Of a stretch of DNA of 35,036 bases, positions 1-8,309 are shown one piece after another. The stretch lies in NCBI RefSeq assembly GCF_020521235.1, contig NZ_BLAY01000106.1, forward strand, positions 1-35,036. Reading direction: 5' to 3'. A program made the translations under genes and the position numbers. The notes under the pieces are model-generated. The model saw nothing but the letters and a program-made list of their open reading frames with translations, made no database searches and was not told the origin of the DNA. Every line of letters starts with the position of its first letter. Position 1 is the first letter of the stretch. The stretch comes from Microseira wollei NIES-4236 (GTDB lineage: Bacteria > Cyanobacteriota > Cyanobacteriia > Cyanobacteriales > Aerosakkonemataceae).

Positions 1-1004
1 ATAATGTCGATCGGTAATGTGACGCTGGTAATACCCGCCGCAAAGGTAATGCTGTTGTCGATCAAACTATAATCGCTGCCGTTACCTGCGGTGCCAGCGA
101 TGGCGTAGTTAACTGTGAGTGGGGAGGTGGTACTGCCGGTGCGGGTAAAGGTGAATTGTCCGGGGTTAAGTGCCATGCCGCTATCGGTTTCGCCAGCATT
201 GGCGTCGCTGGCGGTGATGGTAACGATAACATCAGTCCCTTCATAGCTGATGTTCCGCACTAAGTAATCGGAACCATCTTGTTTGAAGGGGGTGGTTTGG
301 TAGGTAGAGGTTGGACTATCGTAAGGTTTGGCAGAGAACCGCAGTTCGTCAAAGCTAAAACCAGAACCGGGAATGGCATCGATCTTAAATTTGAAACTGC
401 CATCTGTGCGATCGCCGATGAAATTTATCCCATTTGGGGACATAGTAATAGGCTTTGGATTGACTGGCGCATTGAGGCGAGCGATTGTAAAGTTGGTGGG
501 TGACACCAGCTGCCCATTGTTGTATAGCTGTAGGAAACCAACTTCATTGCCTTGATCGCCTTCTGTAGGTAATTTGGGACTCAAGGCACTCAATTCAATT
601 GTTGTGCTGGTAATGTTTTGGTTATCTGCCCATTTGAATATCAGTTCCTGAGATTCACCATTATTGGGGTTATGGTTGATTTCCGCCCGAATTTTATTGG
701 TTTTGGTGTACCAACCATCATAGGAATCTGCGACGCCGATGCCTGCGATACTCGCAAAGGTATTATTACCTGCTTGATTTAGGTTAGTCAGAGCCAGATT
801 GTCGAGGTTCTGTGCTGGGTTAGTGGAGAAATTTAACAGCGAGAGATTGGGTCCTGTCCCGTTGAAAGTTGTGCTAGTTTTCCCAGAGATCGTAATTCCT
901 TTTTCCTGAGCAGCTTTAATCCACTCATTTTGGAAATTGTTTAACCCGATTAGGTCGTTGGTATAGTCACCAGTTCTGCCCAAAAAACCTGAGATGTTAG
1001 CCAT
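1..1004 (-). CDS. Calx-beta repeat secreted/adhesion protein, N-terminal part (partial)
   Basis: An open frame runs from an ATG at 1004 off the left edge (334 complete codons, no stop). It begins MANISGFLGRTGDY and has no signal peptide. Residues 1-245 match no family I can name; they are rich in N, S, T and G and read like a beta-rich lectin-type module. From about residue 250 the pattern changes to a Calx-beta module: SDANAGETD, then FTFTRTG, then GSDYSL and ITFAAGITSVTLPIDI. Cyanobacterial proteins of this type are usually very long, carry many Calx-beta and RTX or calcium-binding repeats, and leave through type I secretion, which would fit the missing signal peptide; that is family knowledge, not seen here. 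An AAAGGA-like ribosome site lies just upstream of the ATG. The rest of the gene is outside the window, so total length and C-terminal signal are unknown. Confidence 0.8.
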   Translation of the reverse strand, partial: MANISGFLGRTGDYTNDLIGLNNFQNEWIKAAQEKGITISGKTSTTFNGTGPNLSLLNFSTNPAQNLDNLALTNLNQAGNNTFASIAGIGVADSYDGWYTKTNKIRAEINHNPNNGESQELIFKWADNQNITSTTIELSALSPKLPTEGDQGNEVGFLQLYNNGQLVSPTNFTIARLNAPVNPKPITMSPNGINFIGDRTDGSFKFKIDAIPGSGFSFDELRFSAKPYDSPTSTYQTTPFKQDGSDYLVRNISYEGTDVIVTITASDANAGETDSGMALNPGQFTFTRTGSTTSPLTVNYAIAGTAGNGSDYSLIDNSITFAAGITSVTLPIDI

Positions 1005-1183
1005 AATTTTCCTTTTGACCATCAGAAACTGAGGGCTAAGGGGTTCTATTTCCCTTTAGCCCACGCACTCAGAATCAAACTTTAAGCTGTTCCACATTTA
1101 ACTTGCATAATTCTCAGGCTGGAAACTTCTGAGCAGCCTAGAGCGTCTGGGCAAATTAGATGTGGTTTGGCTGAGTAATTGAG

Positions 1184-1228
1184 ATGCCTCAACACTTTTT
1201 CTTGCTGGCGAAGTTTTATCCGGAAAAT
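1184..1228 (+). repeat. Imperfect direct repeat, copy 1
   Basis: Begins ATGCCT and ends with AAGTTTTATCCGGAAAATT. It aligns without gaps to 1415-1459 with about nine mismatches; the last 19 bases are nearly identical. The two copies bracket the hairpin at 1299-1342. Confidence 0.7.
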
Positions 1229-1298
1229 TTCTAAATGATTTTCACTAGACCGAAAACTTCTGCGCGAGCGAGTACAGAGCGGGTATGTGTTGGCTGCA

Positions 1299-1342
1299 AG
1301 GCCGAGGAAAAATGTATTCAAAAATACATTTTTCCTCGGCCT
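1299..1342. repeat. Perfect 20-bp inverted repeat, 4-nt loop
   Basis: Arm 1299-1318 (AGGCCGAGGAAAAATGTATT) is the exact reverse complement of 1323-1342, separated by CAAA. The stem has a GC-rich base and an AT-rich tip. It could be a bidirectional terminator for the two leftward genes, a processed RNA hairpin or a relic of a small mobile element. The retropepsin gene ends at 1465, about 120 bases away, so a terminator role for that gene is possible but the spacing is long. Confidence 0.85.
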
Positions 1343-1414
1343 AGTAGCAAAGCAATATATAAGATGGCAGCAAGCAACCCAGTTTCTGGGCTCTTCCCGC
1401 GTCAGTCCTGTGAA

Positions 1415-1459
1415 ATGCCTAAATAGTTTTTCCTCATGGTCAAGTTTTATCCGGACAAT
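1415..1459 (+). repeat. Imperfect direct repeat, copy 2
   Basis: Partner of 1184-1228: ATGCCT, a variable middle of identical length, then AAGTTTTATCCGGACAATT. Its end lies six bases from the retropepsin stop codon. Confidence 0.7.
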
Positions 1460-1464
1460 TATCG

Positions 1465-2322
1465 CTATCGAACGTGGAATTCAACTACATTGCTTCTAAT
1501 TGTGACATCGTAACTGGCAAAGAAGTCTTGTCCGAGCAATCCCACGTCTAGTTGGGGTGCGATGGCAACGGGTACATCCGTCATCACAGCACCGCCTACC
1601 GCAATCGAATCGACAAAGCCTACATCAAATGCTGCTGCTTTATGACTCGGTGTCTTGGCTAAAACCTTGCCTACTGGTCTCACTCCCAACGCAGCTGCCA
1701 TTTGTGACGTGATTACCACGCCGCTGGCGCCAGTATCCAGAATCATCGGAAATTTTTGCCCGCCGTTAAACGTCACCTCAATCACTGGCGTACCCCCCAG
1801 CCGTCCAATAATCGGGGCGCGAAATACCCGTGGAGTGGAGTTTCGGGCTTGACTTTTTCCCAGATTTGGGTTATAAGCTACCACTGGTTCGCTGGGGGGA
1901 TTGGCTTTGCGGTTAGCGGCGGCGAGATTTTTTTGGTATTCTGCCAGTTTGGTTTTAGCGTTCTGCTGATGCTGGCTGGAAGCAGGCACGGCTTTGAGTA
2001 GTTTAATCGCTTCAGTCCAGCGACTGCTGACGATTTTCCAATCGTCTGTAGAGGAGGCGGCTTGACTGAGACTGGCAGCGCTAGCCGCTTTGTCCATTGC
2101 TAATTCGTAAGTATCGATGGCGCTGCTAGGCAGGTTGTTTTTAGCTTGGATGAGTTGCTTTTGGGCTGGGGGGGCGCTTTTAGGCGCAGCGACAATGGTA
2201 GATGGCTGGGTTTGGCTGCTAGAGTTAGTTTTTGGCTGTTCGCTGGTGCAAGCAATGCTGGTAAGTGCTATAACCCCTGATAGCAAAACTAGGACGGAAC
2301 TCTGGCGCGAAAGCTTTTCCAT
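1465..2322 (-). CDS. Retropepsin-like aspartic protease, lipoprotein
   Basis: A 285-residue protein. The ATG at 2322 was chosen because it starts a clean lipoprotein signal: MEKLSRQSSVLVLLSGVIAL followed by the lipobox TSIAC, so the mature protein should be lipid-anchored in a membrane. An in-frame TTG at 2370 would add 16 residues ahead of the signal and is less likely. After the signal comes a low-complexity S/Q/A/P stretch, then a helical region (about residues 55-150) resembling tetratricopeptide-like packing, and a C-terminal single-domain aspartic protease (about 165-285) with the catalytic motif ILDTGASGVVIT and the second conserved element GLLGQDFFASYDV. Such retroviral-type proteases act as homodimers, each giving one Asp (family knowledge). 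The substrate is unknown. The gene is read away from carA and probably has its own promoter in the 2323-2528 gap. Confidence 0.85.
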   Translation of the reverse strand: MEKLSRQSSVLVLLSGVIALTSIACTSEQPKTNSSSQTQPSTIVAAPKSAPPAQKQLIQAKNNLPSSAIDTYELAMDKAASAASLSQAASSTDDWKIVSSRWTEAIKLLKAVPASSQHQQNAKTKLAEYQKNLAAANRKANPPSEPVVAYNPNLGKSQARNSTPRVFRAPIIGRLGGTPVIEVTFNGGQKFPMILDTGASGVVITSQMAAALGVRPVGKVLAKTPSHKAAAFDVGFVDSIAVGGAVMTDVPVAIAPQLDVGLLGQDFFASYDVTIRSNVVEFHVR

Positions 2323-2528
2323 GACGGTAGGTTGTGTAATTACTTTTAAAGTTTTTTTTAGGCTTATCAATATTTAAACCCACGAGCAAAATATGTAATT
2401 TCCGATGCGATCGCCCACTAGCGAACAAATGCGATCGCATCTCGACACTTAAGTAAGGTTTCATTTTTTCCCCGATGCGCTCGTGTGATAATGACATGGA
2501 TCAAGATCGAAAAAGAGTAATTGAAAGT
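2323..2528. promoter_or_regulatory. Divergent intergenic region between protease and carA, with two HIP1 sites
   Basis: This gap separates two divergent genes and so must carry promoters for both; I cannot place -10 or -35 boxes with confidence. It contains two GCGATCGC octamers (2407-2414 and 2431-2438) 24 bases apart. HIP1 octamers are greatly over-represented in many cyanobacterial genomes and are not promoter elements as such. Confidence 0.4.
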
Positions 2529-3692
2529 ATGCCCCTTTTTGATGCTCATCCGGCGCTGCTGGTGATGGCAGATGGCACGGCTTATCGGGGCTGGTCGTTT
2601 GGCGCGCCCGGAACTACGATTGGGGAAGTCGTGTTTAACACCGGCATGACCGGATATCAGGAAGTATTGACCGATCCCAGCTACTGCGGTCAGATAGTGC
2701 TGTTTACCTATCCGGAATTAGGCAATACTGGAGTTAATCTCGAGGACGAAGAATCAGAACGGCCTCAAGTACGGGGTGCGATCGCGCGCAATATCTGTAC
2801 TCGCCCCAGCAACTGGCGATCGACTCAATCCCTCCCCGACTACCTCAAACAGCACCAAATCCCAGGGATTTACGGCATCGATACCCGCGCCCTCACTCGC
2901 AAAATTCGTCAATTTGGCGCGATGAACGGCGGAATTTCCACCGAAATTCTCGACCCAGTGGAATTGCTTGCCTTAGTCCAAGTTGCTCCTAGTATGGCAG
3001 GATTAAACTTAGTCCGGCAAGTCACAACGCAAAAGATCTACGAATGGTCTGAGCCTACCACAACGGTATGGGAGTTCAACCCAGAAGCCAAACCAGCAGA
3101 AGGCGAAACCCTTACCGTCGTTGCACTTGACTTTGGCGTCAAGCGGAATATCCTGCGGCGCTTAGCAAGTTACGGTTGTCGCGTCATCGTCGTCCCCGCC
3201 CATACCCCGCCAGAGGAAATCCTCAAATATAATCCTGATGGCATCTTTCTTTCCAACGGCCCTGGAGATCCAGCCGCCGTCACCGAAGGGATCGAAACAA
3301 CCAAAGCCCTTCTACAAAGCCAAAAACCCGTATTTGGCATCTGCATGGGACACCAGATTCTCGGCTTGTCTCTGGGCGCCGATACTTACAAGCTAAAATT
3401 CGGTCATCGCGGCTTAAATCAACCTGCCGGTTTGCAAACCAAAGTTGAGATCACCAGCCAAAACCACAGTTTTGCCATCGATCCCCATAGCTTACCCGAT
3501 GCGGATGTAGAAATTACCCACCTTAACTTGAACGATCGCACCGTCGCTGGCTTGCGTCACAAATCCCTACCCCTGTTTTCTGTACAGTATCACCCAGAAG
3601 CCAGCCCCGGCCCCCACGACGCCGACTACCTGTTCCAGCAGTTTGTCCAAACCATGCGGCAAGCAAGACTGGCAACGGCTGATGTCAACTAA
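2529..3692 (+). CDS. carA: Carbamoyl-phosphate synthase, glutamine-hydrolysing small subunit
   Basis: CarA releases ammonia from glutamine and channels it to CarB, which makes carbamoyl phosphate for arginine and pyrimidine synthesis; carB is not in the window. The frame gives 387 residues from the ATG at 2529 ([17 protein letters not shown]), the usual start region for cyanobacterial CarA; an upstream in-frame start at 2475 would add 18 residues of no family character. The N-terminal CPSase small-chain domain (1 to about 150) has [11 protein letters not shown] and [13 protein letters not shown]. The C-terminal class I amidotransferase domain (about 190-380) has the nucleophile Cys272 in FGICMGHQ and the catalytic pair His355 and Glu357 in QYHPEAS. 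All key residues are present and the length is normal. It is the first gene of a run of rightward genes, but the 265-base gap behind it suggests separate transcription. Confidence 0.97.
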   Translation: MPLFDAHPALLVMADGTAYRGWSFGAPGTTIGEVVFNTGMTGYQEVLTDPSYCGQIVLFTYPELGNTGVNLEDEESERPQVRGAIARNICTRPSNWRSTQSLPDYLKQHQIPGIYGIDTRALTRKIRQFGAMNGGISTEILDPVELLALVQVAPSMAGLNLVRQVTTQKIYEWSEPTTTVWEFNPEAKPAEGETLTVVALDFGVKRNILRRLASYGCRVIVVPAHTPPEEILKYNPDGIFLSNGPGDPAAVTEGIETTKALLQSQKPVFGICMGHQILGLSLGADTYKLKFGHRGLNQPAGLQTKVEITSQNHSFAIDPHSLPDADVEITHLNLNDRTVAGLRHKSLPLFSVQYHPEASPGPHDADYLFQQFVQTMRQARLATADVN

Positions 3693-3939
3693 GCATCTTG
3701 TGAGCGTGAGCCGGTAAGATGTTAGCAAAAAGCAACTGTGCTAAAATTGCTCTCATCAGTACATAGGGTGGGCTACACCCGAATTTACGCTTGTGGACAA
3801 GAAGGATCCGACTCCCTTGGTTGAAGCAAGAAGCAGACCCTCTAAAGGAAACTTTAGTTGAATGGCCAGCTTTAAACAAGTTTGGTCAATTTCTGTATAG
3901 CAGCCTCGACCGTAAGCACGAAGCAGCTAGGAGGGTATT
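3693..3939. other. Intergenic region before STAS gene
   Basis: No gene recognised. Short frames on both strands lack family character. A strong Shine-Dalgarno sequence (AGGAGGG, 3929-3935) closes the region and belongs to the STAS gene. No clear hairpin terminator for carA was seen. Confidence 0.4.
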
Positions 3940-3957
3940 ATTCCCGAGCAACTAACC

Positions 3958-4302
3958 TTGACAGTTAGCCTCAGAGGCACGCGGGAAGTCAAGGAAAAAT
4001 ACCAGTTATTTCGCCTTACAGGCTTATTAGACGCTTTTTCTGAGCCGACTTTCCGGAAGGTGATTGGCAAGTGTGTCGAAGAAGGCCCAAAGCAAGTTGT
4101 TTTGGATCTGTCTCAGATAGACTTTGTCGATAGCTCTGGATTGGGCGCTCTGGTGCAGCTAGCCAAGCAGGCTCAAAGTGCTGAGGGGGGTTTGCAAATA
4201 GTGACCAATGCCCGCGTAACGCAGACTGTCAAGCTCGTGCGCTTGGAAAAGTTTCTATCTTTGCAGCCTTCGGTGCAAGCTGCTCTAGACACAATAAAGT
4301 AA
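3958..4302 (+). CDS. STAS-domain anti-sigma factor antagonist
   Basis: A 114-residue single STAS domain. Proteins of this type (SpoIIAA/RsbV relatives) bind an anti-sigma kinase in the unphosphorylated state and let it go once the conserved serine is phosphorylated. The site is DLSQIDFVDSSGLGALV, with the DSSG serine at about residue 60. The sequence GTREVKEKYQLFRLTGLLDA matches a cyanobacterial subgroup. The start is uncertain: the coordinates use TTG at 3958, but the strong AGGAGGG (3929-3935) is about 22 bases upstream of it. The codons between the Shine-Dalgarno and the TTG are open in frame and include ATT at 3937 and 3940, so a non-canonical ATT start nearer the ribosome site is possible. 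No kinase partner is nearby. Confidence 0.85.
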   Translation: MTVSLRGTREVKEKYQLFRLTGLLDAFSEPTFRKVIGKCVEEGPKQVVLDLSQIDFVDSSGLGALVQLAKQAQSAEGGLQIVTNARVTQTVKLVRLEKFLSLQPSVQAALDTIK

Positions 4303-4445
4303 TCTGCTCCCCCGCTATCCTTAAATAGGTGTAGTGGGGGAATTACTGCTCTCGATAGATTGGTTAAAAGCTACTCAAAATTTTGGGTTAATTCTAACAA
4401 CGCTTGTTCAATCCGCCGCTCACAGAAGTTTGCTCGATAACACAA

Positions 4446-4820
4446 ATGCAGCAGCTTTCGCCCCTGGCGTTAGCTTATCTGGGGGATGCAGTTTACGAGC
4501 TTTACATCCGCAGCCGTTATCTTTTGCCCCCCAAGCGATCGCAAGACTATCACAATCTTGTGGTGGCACAGGTAAGGGCGGAAACTCAGGCTGAGCATTT
4601 GCGAAGTCTCACCCCCCACCTCACCCCCGCCGAACTGGAAATACTCAGACGGGGGCGCAACGCGGCGGCTAGTGGTCCCAAGCGAGTAGAGCGGGAAATA
4701 TATCAACAGGCGACAAGCTTAGAAACCTTAATGGGTTACTTGTATATCACCGATCCCCAACGATTAAATCAGCTATTGGCACAACTAGAGCTGGATCGCC
4801 AACCAGAGCAAAAGGCTTAA
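4446..4820 (+). CDS. mrnC: Mini-ribonuclease III
   Basis: Mini-RNase III is an RNase III catalytic domain without the double-stranded RNA-binding domain; it acts as a dimer and matures 23S rRNA by trimming its ends. The 124-residue protein starts [20 protein letters not shown], the family's N-terminal signature, with the acidic metal ligands in [12 protein letters not shown]. Next come a basic helix ([17 protein letters not shown]) and [13 protein letters not shown]. An in-frame TTG at 4404 would add 14 residues; ATG was preferred because the family motif begins right after it. The rRNA-methylating rlmB gene follows 82 bases downstream in the same direction, so the two may form a 23S rRNA maturation unit. 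Confidence 0.92.
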   Translation: MQQLSPLALAYLGDAVYELYIRSRYLLPPKRSQDYHNLVVAQVRAETQAEHLRSLTPHLTPAELEILRRGRNAAASGPKRVEREIYQQATSLETLMGYLYITDPQRLNQLLAQLELDRQPEQKA

Positions 4821-4902
4821 ATCATTCTCAAGATGGCTGTAATTTTCCGCCGAGTCGAATAAAGTAAAAACCGTAGGGTTGATATGCAACCCGGACAATC
4901 TC

Positions 4903-5988
4903 ATGACTAATAAAGACCGCAATGCTGATGCTAAGGGCAGGCCAAATCCAGGTAAGCCCTTCAAATCGAACGGCAAGCGCCGCATCGTCACTAATAAAGA
5001 CCTCACCCCCGCGCGAACAGCCGCCCCCAGTACCCGTCCGCCTGTTGTTAAACCGGCTATTAAGCAGAGCAAGCAGATTAAAATCACTGGCGCTGCTGAA
5101 GAAGTTAAACCGGCTGTTAAGCAGAGCAAGCCGGTTGAAACCACTAGCGCTAGCGAAGAAACAGATTTAATCTACGGTCGCCACACGGTTTTGTCGGCGT
5201 TGGAGAATGGACGAAGTCTCAACCGCATTTGGATTTTACCCCAGTTGCGTTACGATCCCCGCTTTCATACATTATTACTCGAAGCTAAAGCGAATGGCAC
5301 AGTAATTGACGAAGTCGATCCCAAACGCTTAGATCAAGTCACCCACAGAGGCAATCACCAAGGCGTAGCGGCTCAAATTGCACCCTATGCATATATAGAA
5401 CTGGGGGATTTGATTGCACGAGCAAAAGCCGCTTCCGAACAGCCGGTGATAATTGTCATCGATAGCATTACCGATCCGCACAATCTGGGTGCGATTATTC
5501 GCACGGCTGAAGCCTTGGGAGCGCAAGGAATGGCGATCCCGCAACGACGTGCGGTGGGGATCACCTCAACGGTGATGAAAGTTGCTTCTGGAGCTTTAGA
5601 AAGTTTTCCAGTGGCGAGGGTTGTCAATCTCAGAGAAGCTCTGGAAGAATTGAAAGCGGCTGGTTTTTGGATATACGGTTTAGCAGTCAAGGGCAGTCAA
5701 CCAATACACGCCGCTCGATTAGAGGGTGCAACGGTTCTGGTGATTGGCTCTGAGGGCGAAGGTCTGAGTCTGCTGACACAACGCTGCTGCGATTTTTTGG
5801 TTTCGATTCCGCTGCAAGGCAAAACACCCAGCCTCAATGCCTCAGTAGCAGCCGGAATGGCTCTGTATGAGCTGTTTCGCCAGCGCTGGTCAAATATGTT
5901 ACAGCTCGAAACCGTGAAAAAGAAAGAGGGTGAAGGCGAAAGGCAATACCTGGAAAAAAGAAAGGTAACAGAGTATAAAGAAGAGTAA
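4903..5988 (+). CDS. rlmB: 23S rRNA (guanosine-2'-O)-methyltransferase, SpoU family
   Basis: RlmB methylates the 2'-O of a conserved guanosine in 23S rRNA with S-adenosylmethionine. The protein is 361 residues from the ATG at 4903; a TTG at 4879 is a weaker alternative. Residues 1-85 are a basic, low-complexity extension that includes a tandem duplication ([10 protein letters not shown] / [10 protein letters not shown]). The substrate-binding domain begins at about 89 ([20 protein letters not shown]). The trefoil-knot SpoU methylase domain carries the three motifs: [31 protein letters not shown], and [16 protein letters not shown]. The C-terminus is a charged tail ([16 protein letters not shown]). 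Extensions of this sort are common in cyanobacterial SpoU proteins. It lies 82 bases after mrnC. Confidence 0.93.
   Translation: MTNKDRNADAKGRPNPGKPFKSNGKRRIVTNKDLTPARTAAPSTRPPVVKPAIKQSKQIKITGAAEEVKPAVKQSKPVETTSASEETDLIYGRHTVLSALENGRSLNRIWILPQLRYDPRFHTLLLEAKANGTVIDEVDPKRLDQVTHRGNHQGVAAQIAPYAYIELGDLIARAKAASEQPVIIVIDSITDPHNLGAIIRTAEALGAQGMAIPQRRAVGITSTVMKVASGALESFPVARVVNLREALEELKAAGFWIYGLAVKGSQPIHAARLEGATVLVIGSEGEGLSLLTQRCCDFLVSIPLQGKTPSLNASVAAGMALYELFRQRWSNMLQLETVKKKEGEGERQYLEKRKVTEYKEE
5047..5160 (+). repeat. 57-bp in-frame tandem duplication inside rlmB
   Basis: 5047-5103 and 5104-5160 are two adjacent 57-base copies, each encoding VKPA(I/V)KQSK followed by a short variable part and (A/S)EE. 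They differ at scattered positions, so the duplication is not brand new. It lengthens the disordered N-terminal tail by 19 residues without touching the catalytic domain. Confidence 0.75.
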
Positions 5989-6034
5989 CAAAAAGGCAGA
6001 AACCTCGTTGCATCGCTAAACACAAGTAGAAGCC

Positions 6035-6307
6035 ATGAAAGAACAATTGACCAACATGCTAGAGTTCTTGGGTTTGGCTTGGTGGGTCGAAATCATAACG
6101 CAGAACCCCAGCTGTACCTATTATTTCGGCCCGTTTATGAGCTACGAAGAAGCCCAGGAGGCTCAGGATGGCTACATCGAAGACTTGCAAGGGGAAGGGG
6201 CGCAAGGGATCTCTGTGGCGATTAAGCGCTGTAAGCCCACTGAACTGACGATCTTTGATGAAATGGGGGAGATGATTGATTCTCAAGCATCGCCAGCATA
6301 TGGGTAA
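6035..6307 (+). CDS. DUF1816 family protein (copy 1)
   Basis: A 90-residue protein. It has a WWVEI start to the domain, then YYFGPFMSYEEAQEAQDGYI and EDLQGEGAQGISVAIKRCKP ending in ELTIFDE, the hallmark pattern of cyanobacterial DUF1816. The function of the family is not known to me. A shorter paralogue lies at 26007-26198 on the other strand; both share YYFGPF, EAQ..GY.EDL..EGAQ and ELTIF. This copy has an extra N-terminal helix (MKEQLTNMLEFLG) and a short C-terminal tail. It follows rlmB by 46 bases. A tandem ATTGCTA repeat lies immediately after its stop codon. Confidence 0.85.
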   Translation: MKEQLTNMLEFLGLAWWVEIITQNPSCTYYFGPFMSYEEAQEAQDGYIEDLQGEGAQGISVAIKRCKPTELTIFDEMGEMIDSQASPAYG

Positions 6308-6331
6308 TTGCTAATTGCTAATTGCTAATTG
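6305..6331 (+). repeat. Heptameric short tandem repeat (ATTGCTA)n
   Basis: About three and a half copies of the ATTGCTA heptamer directly after a stop codon. The same unit, sometimes inverted, recurs at 17588-17660 and 23149-23183, always in gaps between genes. Such heptamer repeats are typical of filamentous cyanobacteria. Confidence 0.85.
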
Positions 6332-6480
6332 GTCGGCGATCGCGGGCGGGTTGGGATATAGTCTCGATTGTGGCATCGATGGGCAGGTATTACCCGCCCC
6401 TACGCAATTGGCTAAAAACTATCAAAACAGAACGGGAGGGTGAGAACCCTTGAGTTTTAACCAGGGGATGAAAGCCGACT

Positions 6481-6500
6481 CGGCGGTTTTTAAACCGCCG
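6481..6500. repeat. Left-end hairpin of the insertion sequence
   Basis: CGGCGGTTT / AAACCGCCG, nine-base perfect arms around TT, seven bases from the tnpA stop. Y1 transposases recognise hairpins of this kind near the ends. Confidence 0.7.
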
Positions 6501-6507
6501 TTTCTCT

Positions 6508-6735
6508 TCACTTCCCTCGTTGATTTTCAATATACCTCTTAACGACCTCAGTACTAACCTGACCCGTTGTAGCCACAAAATAGGTCGGATCCCAAAGCGC
6601 AGGTAGTTTTTTTAGCTCTGGAAACTCCTTCCTTAAATGATGTGACGCCCTGCCCTTGACCCATCGTGCAATATCACCAGGCGACTCATGGGTAGGAGCA
6701 TTAATGAAAAAATGAACAGGGTCGGGCTGAACCAT
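6508..6735 (-). pseudogene. tnpA: IS200/IS605 Y1 transposase TnpA, C-terminal remnant
   Basis: About 75 residues remain of a family usually near 135-140 residues long. The segment starts MVQPDPVHFFINAPTHE and ends VSTEVVKRYIENQRGK. In intact Y1 transposases the first motif is a His-hydrophobic-His (normally DHVH); here the first His is Pro (DPVH), which should destroy metal binding. The catalytic tyrosine in KRYIENQ is still present. The N-terminal half is missing: upstream the sequence is AT-rich, non-coding and full of TTCAAAATT-like repeats (about 6740-6885). The gene is therefore truncated and carries a lethal active-site change. It is read divergently from tnpB. Confidence 0.85.
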
Positions 6736-6889
6736 TTTTGACTTCAAAATTCACGCATTCAAAATGAAGAAGAATTTTAAATCGCTCAATTCTGGGTACA
6801 AGCCCCCACCTGCTTCGGGAAATTCAAAATTCCCAGTTAAAAATTCAAAATTTAAGCTTAGCATTTTTAATTTTTAATTTTTAATTGGT

Positions 6890-6918
6890 TTGACATGAAT
6901 TGTAGTGGCAACTAGACT
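6890..6918 (+). promoter_or_regulatory. Candidate sigma-70 type promoter for tnpB
   Basis: TTGACA (6890-6895), 17 bases, then TAGACT (6913-6918). The -35 is perfect and the -10 matches four of six. It is well placed before the tnpB ribosome site at 6926. Confidence 0.45.
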
Positions 6919-6941
6919 CAACTACAGGAGGTGATAGCAAG

Positions 6942-8309
6942 TTGTACAAAACGCTCCCAATAAAATCGAGGTTCTCATCTTTAGAATATCTCTTCTGGGT
7001 TAACCAGTGCGAACAGGCAAACAGTCTAATTAATTGTGCAATTTACCACGCTCGTCAAACGCACTTCGCTCAACTCGAAGGAAAAGAGAATGCGTTTTCA
7101 ACTTATTGGCGCGGCGACGAACTATGCTACGGATGGAAAACCTACAAATGTCGCACAACTTATCCCGAATTAGACAAAGCCCTCAAGGATAATCCGCATT
7201 ACAAAGCGATGGCAGCGCAGTCTGCACAGCAGACTCTTAAGTCTGTTGGAGAGTCGATTGCCAGCTATAACGGTTTAGTTAGTCTCTACTACCAGAGGGA
7301 GGTAGATAGGCCATCGTTGCCCAAGTACAGAAAGAAAGGTGGACTTGCGCCCGTGACTTTCCCTCGTCAATCATTGACGTATAGGGATGGCTGCTTTTAT
7401 CCGTCCATTAGTAGAGAAACGAAACCGCACTTAATTGCAGAAATTGCCTTGCCTTTACCAGACTTTGTTGACTATGACTGGGTTAAAGAAGTCACAATCC
7501 GCCCCTACTTTGGCGAACTTTGGATTGACTGGGTTATAGATGATGGGAAAAAGCCTATTGCGATTAATCCTCATCTTGATTACTCCCAGGCTTGGAGTTT
7601 TGACCACGGGGGTACGAACTGGCTAACCGGGGTTTCAACTCGTGGAAAAAGTCTTATTATTGATGGTCGCAAGCTTAAGTCAATGAATCAAGGGTATTCC
7701 CGCTTGCTTGCCAAGTACAAACAAGGGAAGCCTAATTTCTACTGGGACTCAAACTTAGACAGAGTGCAGCGCAAACGCAACCATCAAATGCGCGATGCTA
7801 TCAACAAAGCAGCGCGATTCATCATTAACCAATGTCTTAACGACCAAGTAGGAAATCTTGTTATTGGTTGGAATGAAGGGCAAAAAAATGGCTCTGCTAT
7901 GACAAAACAACAGAACCAAAACTTTGTCCCCATCCCTACCAAACGGCTGATTGAGCGATTAAAGCAGCTTACCTGTGAATAGGGAATTGTTTTAACCATT
8001 ACCGAGGAAGCTTACACCTCGAAAGCCTCGTATTTGGATGGGGACAGCCTCTACAAATTCGGTGAAAAACCCGAAGGATGGAAACCGTCAGGCGAACGAG
8101 TAAAACGTGGCTTGTATAGATCTTCTCAGGGGTTATTGGTTAACGCTGATTGTAATGCCGCTGCCAATATTTTGGCAAAAGTAGCCACACAGCTAAGATT
8201 AAACTTAGCCAAGGTGGGTAGAGGTAGCTTGACACTACCAAGACGGGTTGATCTGTTTACAGGATTATCCAGATCGTACCGTAAGAAATGTGAAGCGGCA
8301 CGTCTTTAG
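6942..8309 (+). pseudogene. tnpB: TnpB RNA-guided nuclease interrupted by one in-frame amber codon
   Basis: The frame is open from a TTG at 6942 to 8309, except for TAG at 7980-7982. The TTG sits six bases after a near-perfect ribosome site (AGGAGGTGAT, 6926-6935), so the start is well supported. Counting the amber as a codon, the protein is 455 residues. All three RuvC acidic residues remain: Asp221 (SFDHGGTNW), Glu312 (GWNEGQ) and Asp403 (NADCNAAANIL). The stop falls in the family's conserved stretch just before ITEEAYTSKAS, where other members have an ordinary residue. Without read-through the product loses the last 108 residues, including Asp403 and the RNA-binding end, and should be dead as a nuclease. 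No other frameshift was seen, so the mutation looks recent, or there is suppression or a sequencing error. Confidence 0.88.

Larger units (their letters stand above)
1005..1464. other. Gene-free gap with hairpin and paired direct repeats
   Basis: No convincing coding region lies in these 460 bases. The gap holds a perfect 20-bp inverted repeat (1299-1342) between two imperfect copies of a roughly 46-bp direct repeat (1184-1228 and 1415-1459). It also contains the upstream region of the Calx-beta gene, which is read leftward. Short frames here overlap the repeats and look like chance. Confidence 0.6.

Noticed and set aside
279-555. Plus-strand frames opposite the Calx-beta gene
   Set aside because: Both are shadows of the minus-strand frame, which has clear Calx-beta motifs and runs unbroken from 1004 to the edge.
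6305-6331. Heptamer repeats as an insertion-sequence terminal repeat
   Set aside because: The same heptamers occur far from any insertion sequence (17588-17660, 23149-23183), so they are an independent repeat class.
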